Assembly (NCBI RefSeq): GCF_000518725.1
Contig: NZ_KI912485.1
Span: forward strand, 127,866 to 191,865
Source: Mesoplasma seiffertii ATCC 49495
GTDB taxonomy: Bacteria; Bacillota_I; Bacilli_A; Mycoplasmatales; Mycoplasmataceae
DNA length: 64,000 bases
Direction of reading: 5' to 3'
The notes below the pieces were generated by a model, which was not told where the DNA came from, ran no database searches, and saw nothing but the letters and a program-made list of their open reading frames with translations. A program made the position numbers and the translations under genes. Positions 33,426 through 40,904 of the stretch are shown one piece after another. How positions within the stretch are numbered: the first letter of the stretch is position 1; every line of letters begins with the position of its first letter.

Positions 33426-34049
33426 TTATTCCTCTCAACTAACATTTGTATAACATATTTCTTCAGTTTTAATTTTAAAGTCTACAGTGTCTTTTTTTCT
33501 TAGCTTATTATAAAACTTTTTAGTAATTGCAATTCCATATTTCTCTAATTGCTTATCTCTTTTGCCTGATAATTTTGAAGCAACAGATATTGAATCTCCT
33601 GTATATAAAATATTGTTCATCTTAGTAGGCAAATTTTTTATACTTTCAATATATGTTTTATCATCTCAAGCTATTCCAATTCCAGCGTTAAAACCAAAAC
33701 CATACATATTTTTAACTCATATTTTAAAATCTTTTAAAAAGCTATTTATATCTTTAGCGCAATGATAAACATTGGCAAAATTATTTTCATCATTATTTAC
33801 ATTGCAAATTGCAATAATACCATCTCCTGCATATATAAAATTATAAAAGCAATTTCTCTTTTTCATTAAGATGAAACATTCTTCAATAAAAGGTTTTAAA
33901 ATTTCAACTGTCTTTTCAGAACCAATGTCTTTTTTCATTTTAGTAGAATTTCTAACGTCAACAGATAATGCTATTATAGATTGCTTTTTATCTGAAAAAC
34001 TTATTGTTTTATATCTATCTTTAGCTTTCTTTTTATTGTACATTTTCAT
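33426..34049 (-). CDS. Class III nucleotidyl cyclase domain protein (PycC-like)
   Basis: 207 residues, essentially one cyclase homology domain. SVDVRNST near residue 29 gives the first metal Asp, YAGDGIIAI near 72 the second, GFGFNAGIGIAWDD lies near 117, and YTGDSISVASKLSG near 148 matches the VN-x-AAR segment, here with Ser for Asn and Lys for Arg. There are no receptor or membrane parts, unlike cAMP cyclases of signalling, and Mollicutes generally lack cyclic-nucleotide signalling. A soluble stand-alone cyclase directly followed by a membrane-protein gene is the Pycsar layout. Of three in-frame ATGs, 34049 has the best spacing to AAGGA. Two TGA codons are Trp, near residues 111 and 127. 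Product base (cCMP, cUMP or other) cannot be told. Confidence 0.8.
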
Positions 34050-34063
34050 TTTTATCATTCCTT

Positions 34064-34080
34064 AAGCATATAATATGCTT
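34064..34080. promoter_or_regulatory. Palindrome in the leader of the cyclase gene
   Basis: Two 8-base arms, AAGCATAT and ATATGCTT, flank a single central base, just upstream of the AAGGA ribosome site and downstream of the promoter. It could be an operator or a hairpin that hides the ribosome site. Confidence 0.55.
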
Positions 34081-34112
34081 TCTTTTTAATTTTAATACAT
34101 TATCATAATTTT

Positions 34113-34140
34113 TTTATACTATTTTGATTGAAGTATTCAA
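34113..34140 (-). promoter_or_regulatory. Promoter of the cyclase-effector unit
   Basis: On the reverse strand TTGAAT and TATAAA are spaced by 16 bases, about 64 bases before the start codon. This is a good sigma-70-type promoter. Confidence 0.65.
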
Positions 34141-34402
34141 TGCAGGATAAGGAGTGGGGACAAAAACAGCCAAAACCCTATGAAATAGGCTTAGTTTTGT
34201 CCCCACAAGCAAAAAAAGGTGTCCCCATACTCATATAAAATGAGTAAAAAACCCTATTCTAAGGGATTTTAAGTGGGAGCACTTTTTAAATTTGAGACCA
34301 AATTGCTAATTATTCGTAAAACAAATAAAAAAGAAGCCAAGCCTTTTAATCAATATTCAAAACTATGTATTCATTATCAGGGAATGATTAAGTAATAGTT
34401 GG
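34141..34402. repeat. Structured intergenic region with GGGGACA hairpins
   Basis: No gene. At 34154-34206 two 12-base arms, GTGGGGACAAAA and TTTTGTCCCCAC, enclose further pairing AGCC/GGCT and CCTAT/ATAGG. A second copy of the GTCCCCA motif at 34220-34227, hairpin ACTCAT/ATGAGT at 34229-34245 and CCCT/AGGG at 34252-34265 follow. On the reverse strand the last one is followed by six T and could terminate the broken gene upstream. The rest (34266-34402) shows nothing I can name. Confidence 0.65.
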
Positions 34403-34888
34403 TTATTCATTATCAAATAATTTATCAATGCTTAAATTTCCATTCGAATTTAAGCTATCTTCTAAAGTGTTACTTGTATTGTTTCTTTCTTTAACAGTCT
34501 TAGCTCAATCGTTAGTTTCCTTAGTCATATTAAAGAATAACTCTTTAACTTCATTTGGTTTTAATTCCGCATTTGTATATGTTCATCTTATTCTTTAATT
34601 GAATATGCTAACGGTTTATCCGCTGGAAAGACTACTTTCGCAAATGGTTGTTTAGAATCGACAGTCTTAACTTTAGCGTACAGTTTATCTTCGTCTGTTA
34701 TATTTAAACCATATGGTTCAACTTATAATGAGGAATTGTTGTCATCGATTATTTCCAATCGCAATTACAGCTTGATCTTTGCCATTCTTATTTGTAAAAG
34801 TTGAAATAACTTTACTTGCAAAAATAAATGTTTGATTTCATTTTGCTCCTGCACCTTTGTCAAATTTAATTTTTTCTGTTGTTGCCAT
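34403..34888 (-). pseudogene. Frameshifted mobile-element-type gene
   Basis: The start MATTEKIKFDKGAGAKWNQT has a perfect GAAGGAGGT site. The frame runs about 49 codons to GDQAVIAIGNN-like sequence near 34740, then shifts. A second frame holds TDEDKLYAKVKTVDSKQPF and a third holds AELKPNEVKELFFNM and ends with SIDKLFDNE and TAA. At least two indels, near 34740 and 34595, break it. The pieces join into one protein of roughly 155 residues. I do not recognise the family; a DNA-binding protein of a plasmid or phage is a guess only. It has a well-built promoter and leader, so it was once an active, regulated gene. Confidence 0.6.
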
Positions 34889-34924
34889 GTTAGACCTCCT
34901 TCAATGTTTATTCACAATTAATTA

Positions 34925-35026
34925 TTAAAGGAAACAAAAAAGACGCTTTCACGTCTTACCAACTTTAAAAAAGAAAAGAGGTCTATCTAAAGTTTCCTTT
35001 AAATAACCTCTTGCTTATTTATATTA
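34925..35026 (-). promoter_or_regulatory. Promoter and hairpin leader of the frameshifted gene
   Basis: On the reverse strand a TATAAT box lies at about 35021-35026. Downstream come two terminator-like hairpins. AAGAGGT pairs with ACCTCTT (35012-35006 with 34982-34976) and is followed by TTCTTTTTT. AAGACG pairs with CGTCTT and is followed by TTTTT. TTAAAGGAAAC (35002-34992) in the loop of the first also pairs perfectly with GTTTCCTTTAA (34935-34925), an alternative or pseudoknot-like fold. This is the pattern of transcription attenuation in a leader. Confidence 0.5.
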
Positions 35027-35033
35027 TATCATC

Positions 35034-35057
35034 ATTTTAATTTGTACAAATTAAAAT
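35034..35057. promoter_or_regulatory. 24-bp perfect palindrome, candidate operator
   Basis: Two 12-base arms, ATTTTAATTTGT and ACAAATTAAAAT, meet without a spacer. The centre supplies a TTTGTA/TTGTAC -35-like hexamer 15-16 bases before the reverse-strand TATAAT box, so a repressor binding here would block that promoter. Confidence 0.65.
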
Positions 35058-35078
35058 CTATGTTTATATAGGTTATTA

Positions 35079-35930
35079 CTAAATTAACGTCAATAAACTA
35101 TTACTTAAAGTATCCAACAATAAATATAAGAAAGAAAACATTTTGATTCTTATCGCCATTCCTTCATTAAATTGAACATAACATATAAAAATATCAGCCG
35201 AATTCATTTCTCCCTCGTATTCTAATGTTTCTACTAAAAATCTTGTTGAAAAATATTTTATAGGTTTTTTAGATAAGAGTATAGAATTAGTATCTAATAT
35301 TAGTTGAAAATCTTGATCCTTTATATTAGGTCTTCCTTCTATTATTTCTTGAGAATTAATATCATATTCGCAAAGTGAAATGAAATCTCGTTTATCTTCC
35401 ACATTATAGAAAATTGCTGATCCCTTTTGCATCAATCTTTTATAAAGAAAGTCATTATTACAATCTATAATATCTTTATTAAGGGCTTTTATTAAAACAT
35501 TAATTTTTTTGAAAGTTAATCGATCTATTTTTTCATGATGTATTATATTTCTAAAAGGTTTAACAAATTTAAAAATATTTTGTTTTCCAACTAAATTTAA
35601 TTTAAAGTTTTGGTTATTTCAATCTATTAAATTATTTAAAATTACTGTAATATCTTTAATTAAATCTCATAACATCCCATTTATTATTTGATATGTTTCA
35701 TTATTATTTTCACTATAAACTCAATTTTTATCTATATATACTACTTGTTTTGAATATTTTAATATTTGAGAATAAAACTGGTGAATAATATTGTTATTTA
35801 TTCCTGTTTTCATAATAGGGTCTCATTGTAGCATATACCCCAATATTGTATTTTTTAGATCGTCTAAAATTCACTTTGTATTATTTTTAAACTCAAAAAA
35901 TATATCATCATTTTTGCTATAAGAACTCAT
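35079..35930 (-). CDS. Hypothetical accessory protein with a HEPN-like motif, 283 residues
   Basis: Not recognised as a whole. An Asn/Ile/Lys-rich helical protein with no membrane segment. The segment PFRNIIHHEKIDR near residue 143 contains R-x4-H, the pattern of HEPN-type RNases and related proteins in defence systems. It is surrounded by long helices, as expected for that fold, but this is inference from a short motif. Five TGA codons are Trp. The ATG at 35930 has an AGGAT site. The same frame stays open for about 50 codons upstream without a start, into a relic (see 35931-36142). Confidence 0.55.
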
Positions 35931-36142
35931 TATATTTATCCTATTTCCTTTTTTATTATTAATTCTTACTCAACCCAATAACTTTCGTTTTTTCCTACCT
36001 AATTGTTCCTTTAATAATTTATTTTCCTGTTCTTTAAAATATTTTATAATATAGAACCATTTAATTTTATGTATTCAGTATACATTTTTCTAATAGATTT
36101 TTATTTTCTTTGTTTTAAGTAATTTTATTAACTAATATATTT
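35931..36142 (-). pseudogene. Relic similar to the C-terminus of the 36446-36850 protein
   Basis: Reading the reverse strand in the frame of the next gene gives KYFKEQENKLLKEQLGRKKR and then a short linker to its ATG. The EQENKLLKE segment closely matches EKENKLLKEN, the last residues of the 36446-36850 product. No start codon precedes it and a TAG stops the frame further up (about 36092). It looks like a leftover copy of a gene end, perhaps from a duplication or deletion. The remaining bases to 36142 show nothing. Confidence 0.4.
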
Positions 36143-36397
36143 TTATAAATGATTACACCCGCTAGTATATATATTAAAATTCTTATTATTTTTAAGTTTT
36201 CTAGAAATATATGTTCCCTTTGATTTTGCATTTTCTAATTCCTCGTAAATTAATATATTTTTAATACAAAATTCATAAGGAGTTGTTTTCCCAAACTTAT
36301 AAGTTACTTTTAAATGTAAATTATCATAATTAAATTCTATTTTTTTAATATTTGAAGATTCAAAGTCTATACCGTCTTCCATAATTTTTGCATTCAT
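36143..36397 (-). CDS. KTSC-domain protein, 84 residues
   Basis: A single small domain with NLHLKVTYKFGKTTPYEFCI near residues 26-45 and a KSKGTYISRKLKN end near 58-70, the K-T-S-C type pattern in which a Ser-Lys-Gly motif follows two strands. KTSC domains occur at the end of some lysyl-tRNA synthetases and as stand-alone proteins in phages and mobile elements; their role is unknown. No TGA codon is used. The ribosome site (AGAGAAAAAT) is weak. The gene lies 45 bases after the 36446-36850 gene, on the same strand. Confidence 0.6.
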   Translation of the reverse strand: MNAKIMEDGIDFESSNIKKIEFNYDNLHLKVTYKFGKTTPYEFCIKNILIYEELENAKSKGTYISRKLKNNKNFNIYTSGCNHL

Positions 36398-36445
36398 ATT
36401 TTTCTCTTTTCTATTTTTATTTAAATCAATCTATTTCATTTATTT

Positions 36446-36850
36446 CTAATTTTCTTTTAATAATTTATTTTCTTTTTCCTGAAATATTAAAATTCGAGCT
36501 AAGTCTGGACTGTTTTCTTTTGCCCATTGAATATACATTTTTTTATCATATTCATCATAAATACTTTGTTTAGAAGTTATATTAGCTTCTAATATTTTTT
36601 TAAATTCTTTTTCTCTATCCCACCCAGCATCTAAGTATGCACTAATTCTTGTTTTAATAGTATCCAAATCAGGTTTTAAAATTTCATTAATTGGACAATT
36701 TTTAGTTACAAATTCAGATAATACTTTCCTCTCAAAAACACTATTAACAATAGCTTCTCTATTCTCTTTTGCTTCCTCTATCGTACCTATATAGTTCTTT
36801 TCTCCTGGAGTTTTCAAACCAATAACATTATATTTTAGAAAATCAAACAT
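36446..36850 (-). CDS. Hypothetical accessory protein, 134 residues
   Basis: Not recognised. A charged, helical, cytoplasmic protein that starts MFDFLKYNVIGLK and ends in a likely coiled coil (ILIFQEKENKLLKEN). It has no TGA codon, unlike most genes of the window of this size. The ATG follows AAGAGGTG by 5 bases. A TATACT-type -10 box lies in the 40 bases between it and the terminator of the gene upstream. It is followed by the KTSC gene, so the two may be one unit. Confidence 0.6.
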   Translation of the reverse strand: MFDFLKYNVIGLKTPGEKNYIGTIEEAKENREAIVNSVFERKVLSEFVTKNCPINEILKPDLDTIKTRISAYLDAGWDREKEFKKILEANITSKQSIYDEYDKKMYIQWAKENSPDLARILIFQEKENKLLKEN

Positions 36851-36879
36851 ATGAACACCTCTTATATTAAGAGTATATA

Positions 36880-36907
36880 AAAAATAAGGAAGTTATTCCT
36901 TATTTTT
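36880..36907 (-). terminator. Terminator of the reverse-strand ORF ending at 36893
   Basis: AAAAATAAGGAA pairs with TTCCTTATTTTT around GTTA, the loop holding the TAA of the ORF upstream on the reverse strand. Its position right at the stop supports that frame as once coding. Confidence 0.65.
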
Positions 36908-37204
36908 CTTACTTAAATTTTTATTTTCTAACCTAACAGTATGCGTAGCCGCTTTTGTAAGCGCAGCTCCATTCTTAGAATATTTTTTGCTTTTTTTATT
37001 TATCTTTGAAAGTTTATCTTTACGTTTATTTTCAACACTCATAGAAACCTTTATTTTATCTCCAGCAAATTTATCATTCCTTCTAACATGATCACCAGGG
37101 AGTACATAACAACGATATAAGTGCAACAAAAGCGATCGTGCAAATTTTTTAATAGCAATATCTAAGAAACATTTAAGCTGTGTAAGACAGTGTACAATGC
37201 ACAC
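36893..37204 (-). CDS. Uncertain ORF, Lys-rich C-terminus
   Basis: Open for 103 codons from an ATG at 37204, but an internal ATG at 37042 with an AAAGG site would give a 49-residue basic protein (MSVENKRKDKLSKINKKS...). The last 70 residues (from LPGDHVRRNDKFAGD) look protein-like, while the first 35 do not, so the upstream part may be frameshifted. The terminator at its stop codon argues that it is or was a gene. Function not recognised. Confidence 0.3.
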   Translation of the reverse strand: MCIVHCLTQLKCFLDIAIKKFARSLLLHLYRCYVLPGDHVRRNDKFAGDKIKVSMSVENKRKDKLSKINKKSKKYSKNGAALTKAATHTVRLENKNLSKKNKE

Positions 37205-37522
37205 CAGAAGCGTTCTCTATGTTCTTTGAAAGCCAAAAATTAGTAGTTCAAAGTATACTAACTTGCTTATTATTTATATACAAAATGGAAAAATGCAATT
37301 TATATTTTAGAAAATTATATCTTGTTTTATTTTAACTAGATTAAAAAATTGATTATTTTCTATACAAAATTTATCATAAAATAACCAAAAGCGTTTTTTC
37401 AAATAATTTTTTATTTAAAAAAACTATTTATTCAAATTTTTATCCAAATTGTTCAACTATTTTATTTTTTAAAGATCAGCGAGTATAATAAAAATTAAAT
37501 AGTAAGAAGGAAACAAATATAA
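37205..37522. other. Intergenic region with promoter of the ATPase gene
   Basis: No ORF that I can support. A TATAAT box lies at 37484-37489, with a weak TTTATT -35 hexamer at spacing 17, before the AGAAGGAAA site of the next gene. The rest is extremely A+T rich with no clear repeats. Confidence 0.6.
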
Positions 37523-39712
37523 ATGATAGAAATAAAAAAAATCAAGAATTGGTATGGTATTAATGAACTAGTAAATTCAAATTTAATAGTCGGAAACACA
37601 ATTATTTATGCTCCTAATGGTGTAATGAAGACATCCTTTGCAGAGGGAATAAAAAAATTATCAGTAAATAGTAAACCATATGATTTATTCAATGAAATTG
37701 AATCGGAATTTGAAATAATTTGTAACGATAAAATTTTTGATAATAAATCTGAATCATTTAAAATTGAAGCAATAGTTTTTAGTGGAGATGAGTTAGATAA
37801 TGAAATTTTTTCAAAAGATAGCGTAGCTAAATTGCTCGTTTCCAAAAAACTTAAAGAAAAATATAATTCTGAAATTATTAAAATAGAGAGTGATATTGAT
37901 GCTGTAAAACGTCTAATATATAATAGTGTAATTGGAAGTTCTAAATATAAGGAAAAAGATGTTAGTTTCTTAATTGAAGATGAAGAAAAAAAAGAAACTA
38001 CAGAAATAAATTCTATTTTATCTTTTATAGAAAAAATAAGTGACAAAGTAATAAAAGAAGATATTTCAAAAATTAAAATTTTGGATTTATTTAATGATAA
38101 GACAGAAAAAATATTTGAAGACAAAAATTTTATTGAAAAAGCATTAAGTTATAAAAAAATAATTAAACAACCAGTTGACAAAAATATTTTTAAAAAAGGG
38201 TTTACTTTTGACAATTTAATTTCAATCAATAAATCTCTTGTTGATAATAATTTTTTTAAAGCAGAAAACTCAGTTAATATAAGTAACATTACATACACAG
38301 AAGTAGAACTTCAAAATTTAATAAAAGTTAATGAACATTTAATTTATGGTTCTAATGAAGCTAAACAAATATTTGATGAAGCAAAAAAAATTCTTGAGAA
38401 AAAAAGTAACTCTAAACTTTTAAACTTGGTAATCGAGAATGACTGATTACTTCCTCTGTTGTCAGATCCAAGCGATTTAAAAAGAACATTCATAAATACT
38501 AAGTGTTTTCCCTTTTTAAATGAATTTGAAGAGTATAAAAATAAATTGCTTGAAGCAAAAAAAGCAATAGAAGACATATTTGAATCTGCTTCTCTAGATA
38601 ATACAAAATGAAAAGAAGTTGTTGATATTTATAATCAAAGATTTTTTGATAGTAATTTTGAACTAGAAATAAAAGATGCAAAAGAAGCAATTTTGGATTT
38701 AACTGTTCCTTCTATATCAATAAAACTTAAAAATACTTCTATAGATATAACAGACAAAATTAAAAAAAGATTTAGTTCTGGGGAAAAGAAATCTATGTAT
38801 ATTCTTTCATTGATATTTGAAATTGAAGTAGCAAAGCAAGAAGAAAAAGATTGCGTTATAATACTGGATGATATTGTAGAATCTTTCGATTATAAAAATA
38901 AATATTCTACCCTTGAATATTTGAAAGACATTTCAAGATATAGCCAAAATCAACTAATTATACTAACTCACAATTTTGACTTTTTTAGATCTTGTATACT
39001 ATCCATCGGAAGCGGTTTAGAAAGTAAATTATTCGCATACAAAATATCAAACAAGGTAGAATTAATTGATGCTAAAAGCAAAGAATTTATAGATTTTAGT
39101 TTTATAAAAAATTGAAAAAATAGAAAAAGTACAGAGGCTTTGATAGCGTTATTACCTTTTATTAGAAATATTTATGAAATTAAAGATGGGTCTCAGAATA
39201 AAAATTATATAGATATTTGTAACTTTTTGCATTTTAACAATAAAAGTGAAGAAATAAATTTAAAAGAACTGGATGCTGTTTTTAAAGAAATGAATGTTAG
39301 TTTATCAAGCGATTATGATGATAATACTTATTTTGAAAAATTAAAAAAACAAGCCTTAAATATAATGAGAAGTAAACCAAGTGAAAAAGATTTAATGAAA
39401 AAAATTATCATGGGTATTTTTATAAGAGTTGCAACAGACAAAATGTTGCTAGAAAATTATAAGATTCATAACAATCAAAATAGCCCGCAAATAGAAGGAA
39501 ATAATTGAACAGCAGGACTTTATAAAATTACTAAAGATAAATTATCTTCTCAAGAAATAGAGATATATAACTCTTCTATTGTTGTGGCTCCTTCATTTAT
39601 CCATGTTAATGGTTTCATGTACGAACCACTTGTAGATATAGGTTTTGAAAAATTAATAAAAGTTGCCCAAAATTTGTATGATTACCTTTCATTAAAAAAA
39701 TATAACAATTAA
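37523..39712 (+). CDS. ABC/SMC-type AAA ATPase, PrrC/RloC-like (AAA_13 class)
   Basis: 729 residues. The N-terminus has a Walker A-like YAPNGVMKTS near residue 31. A long helical, probably coiled-coil, middle lies at about 95-390. Signature FSSGEKKSMYI comes near 417, Walker B IILDDIVESFD near 450 and the H-loop ILTHNFDFFRS near 483. A C-terminal region of about 220 residues follows, with SFIHVNGFMYEPLVD near 693. This is the split-ATPase layout of the Rad50/SMC class as in PrrC and RloC anticodon nucleases and other defence ATPases. I see no zinc hook (CxxC) and cannot prove a nuclease. Three TGA codons are read as Trp. It is a single-gene unit with its own promoter, inside the accessory island. 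Confidence 0.75.
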
Positions 39713-40113
39713 ATATAACATTGGAAAGAAAAAGTTCTTACAATTTATAATATCTAGTTTTCTTTTTATTATAAAGCAGGTGAGTAGTGATCCAAAAATA
39801 CAATAATTTTTTAAATTAATAAGATTTTATGTTCCTAACAATTGGAGCAAAGATTATCAAATTACTATAGGGTAAAAAGGCTTAAAAGTTTAAAGGAATC
39901 AAAAAATAAATAATATTTTTACTAAGTATTTTTGTGAAGAAGTCTATTTTAAATTAAAAAATATATATTAGTTATAATCTTATTTTAGGTATTAAAAAGC
40001 ATAAATAAAAATAAATAATTTTGATTGCTGCAGAGGTCTTAATATTTCATATAAAATACAACAACCAAAAAATACCTAAAAGCAGTTTTAAAAATTAGAA
40101 AAGAGATCAACTC
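39713..40113. other. Intergenic region without a clear gene
   Basis: About 400 bases of A+T-rich sequence. Close after the ATPase gene AAAGAAAA and TTTTCTTT could pair as a weak terminator (39725-39765). Nothing else resembles a gene or known RNA. The upstream part of the acetyltransferase transcript probably starts here, but no consensus promoter stands out. Confidence 0.4.
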
Positions 40114-40572
40114 ATGAAAATAGAATTCAAAACTTTTGAAAAGTTATCAAGTAAAGAAGCTTGGGAAATATTTAAAAATAGAAGTGAGGTTTTTGTTGTC
40201 GAACAAGAATGACTAGCATGTGATATAGACAAAAATGATTTGAAGGCAACTCACATGATTATAAGAAATGAAAATGAAGATTTAGTTGCGTATTTAAGAA
40301 TTTTTGAGATTGATGAAAGCACAATAACATTAGGAAGAGTTTTAACACCAAAGGAATTTAGAGGGTTAAGTCTTGGAAAAGAATTATTAAAAAATGCAGT
40401 TGAGTGAATTAAACTTCAATATCCCAAGCATGATATAAAAATAAGTGCTCAATATAGACTTGTTAAGTTTTATGAGTCTTTTGGCTTTAATCAATATTCT
40501 GATGTTTATGACGATGATGGAATTGATCATATAAAAATGATAATAAAGAGTAACGCTGATAGTAAAATTTAA
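40114..40572 (+). CDS. GNAT-family N-acetyltransferase (ElaA-like)
   Basis: 152 residues. An N-terminal EIFKNRSEVFVVEQEWLACD segment is typical of ElaA-type GNATs. The acetyl-CoA loop region contains GRVLTPKEFRGLSLGKELL (about 73-91), and a FYESFGFNQYSD end at about 124-135 is the usual last motif. The substrate is unknown; it may be a small amine. Only two TGA codons are read as Trp, near residues 33 and 98. The start codon is preceded by AGAAAAGAGATC, a modest ribosome site. It is not obviously linked to its neighbours. Confidence 0.8.
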
Positions 40573-40720
40573 TAATTTTAATGACGGATTTAATATATTT
40601 GGGTCGATAAAAATAAATTTTGTAATAATTAGATAAAAAATAACACAAATATTTTTATATGATATTATTAAATTATCAAAGAAAATTAACTTTGAATTCA
40701 AGTCTCGCATGCAAATGCAG

Positions 40721-40748
40721 AAAAAAAGAACCTTTTGGTTCTTTTTTA
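40721..40748. terminator. Intrinsic terminator hairpin
   Basis: AAAAAAGAACC pairs with GGTTCTTTTTT around TTTT. Symmetric A and T tracts allow use in both directions. It lies 149 bases after the acetyltransferase gene and 142 bases before the end of the gntR operon. Confidence 0.75.
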
Positions 40749-40760
40749 ATTTTAATTTAG

Positions 40761-40904
40761 AAAGTAGTAATTCAATGGCCAAAGAAAAAAATACTAGGTT
40801 ACTCAGAGATTCCTGAAAATTATTTTGGCGAGATATTATTTTTTAATAATAAACTTTTTCTAAATAACAAAAATTTAGGAAAGACAAGTTTTAAAGATAC
40901 TTAA
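40761..40904 (+). pseudogene. C-terminal relic of an unknown gene
   Basis: A forward frame open from the TAG at 40758 to TAA at 40902-40904 reads KILGYSEIPENYFGEILFFN and then NKNLGKTSFKDT, which looks like a real protein end. No start codon is present. It is probably what remains of a gene cut at its 5' side, next to a terminator hairpin. It overlaps the 3' end of gntR by 14 bases. The family is not recognised. Confidence 0.4.

Noticed and set aside
34141-35060. CRISPR array in the hairpin-rich island region
   Set aside because: Repeated motifs are short and inverted rather than regularly spaced direct repeats, and no cas gene is present.
40573-40720. tRNA gene in the A+T-rich stretch after the acetyltransferase gene
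   Set aside because: No cloverleaf or T-loop (GTTCRA) pattern can be formed; I see no tRNA or rRNA gene in the whole window.
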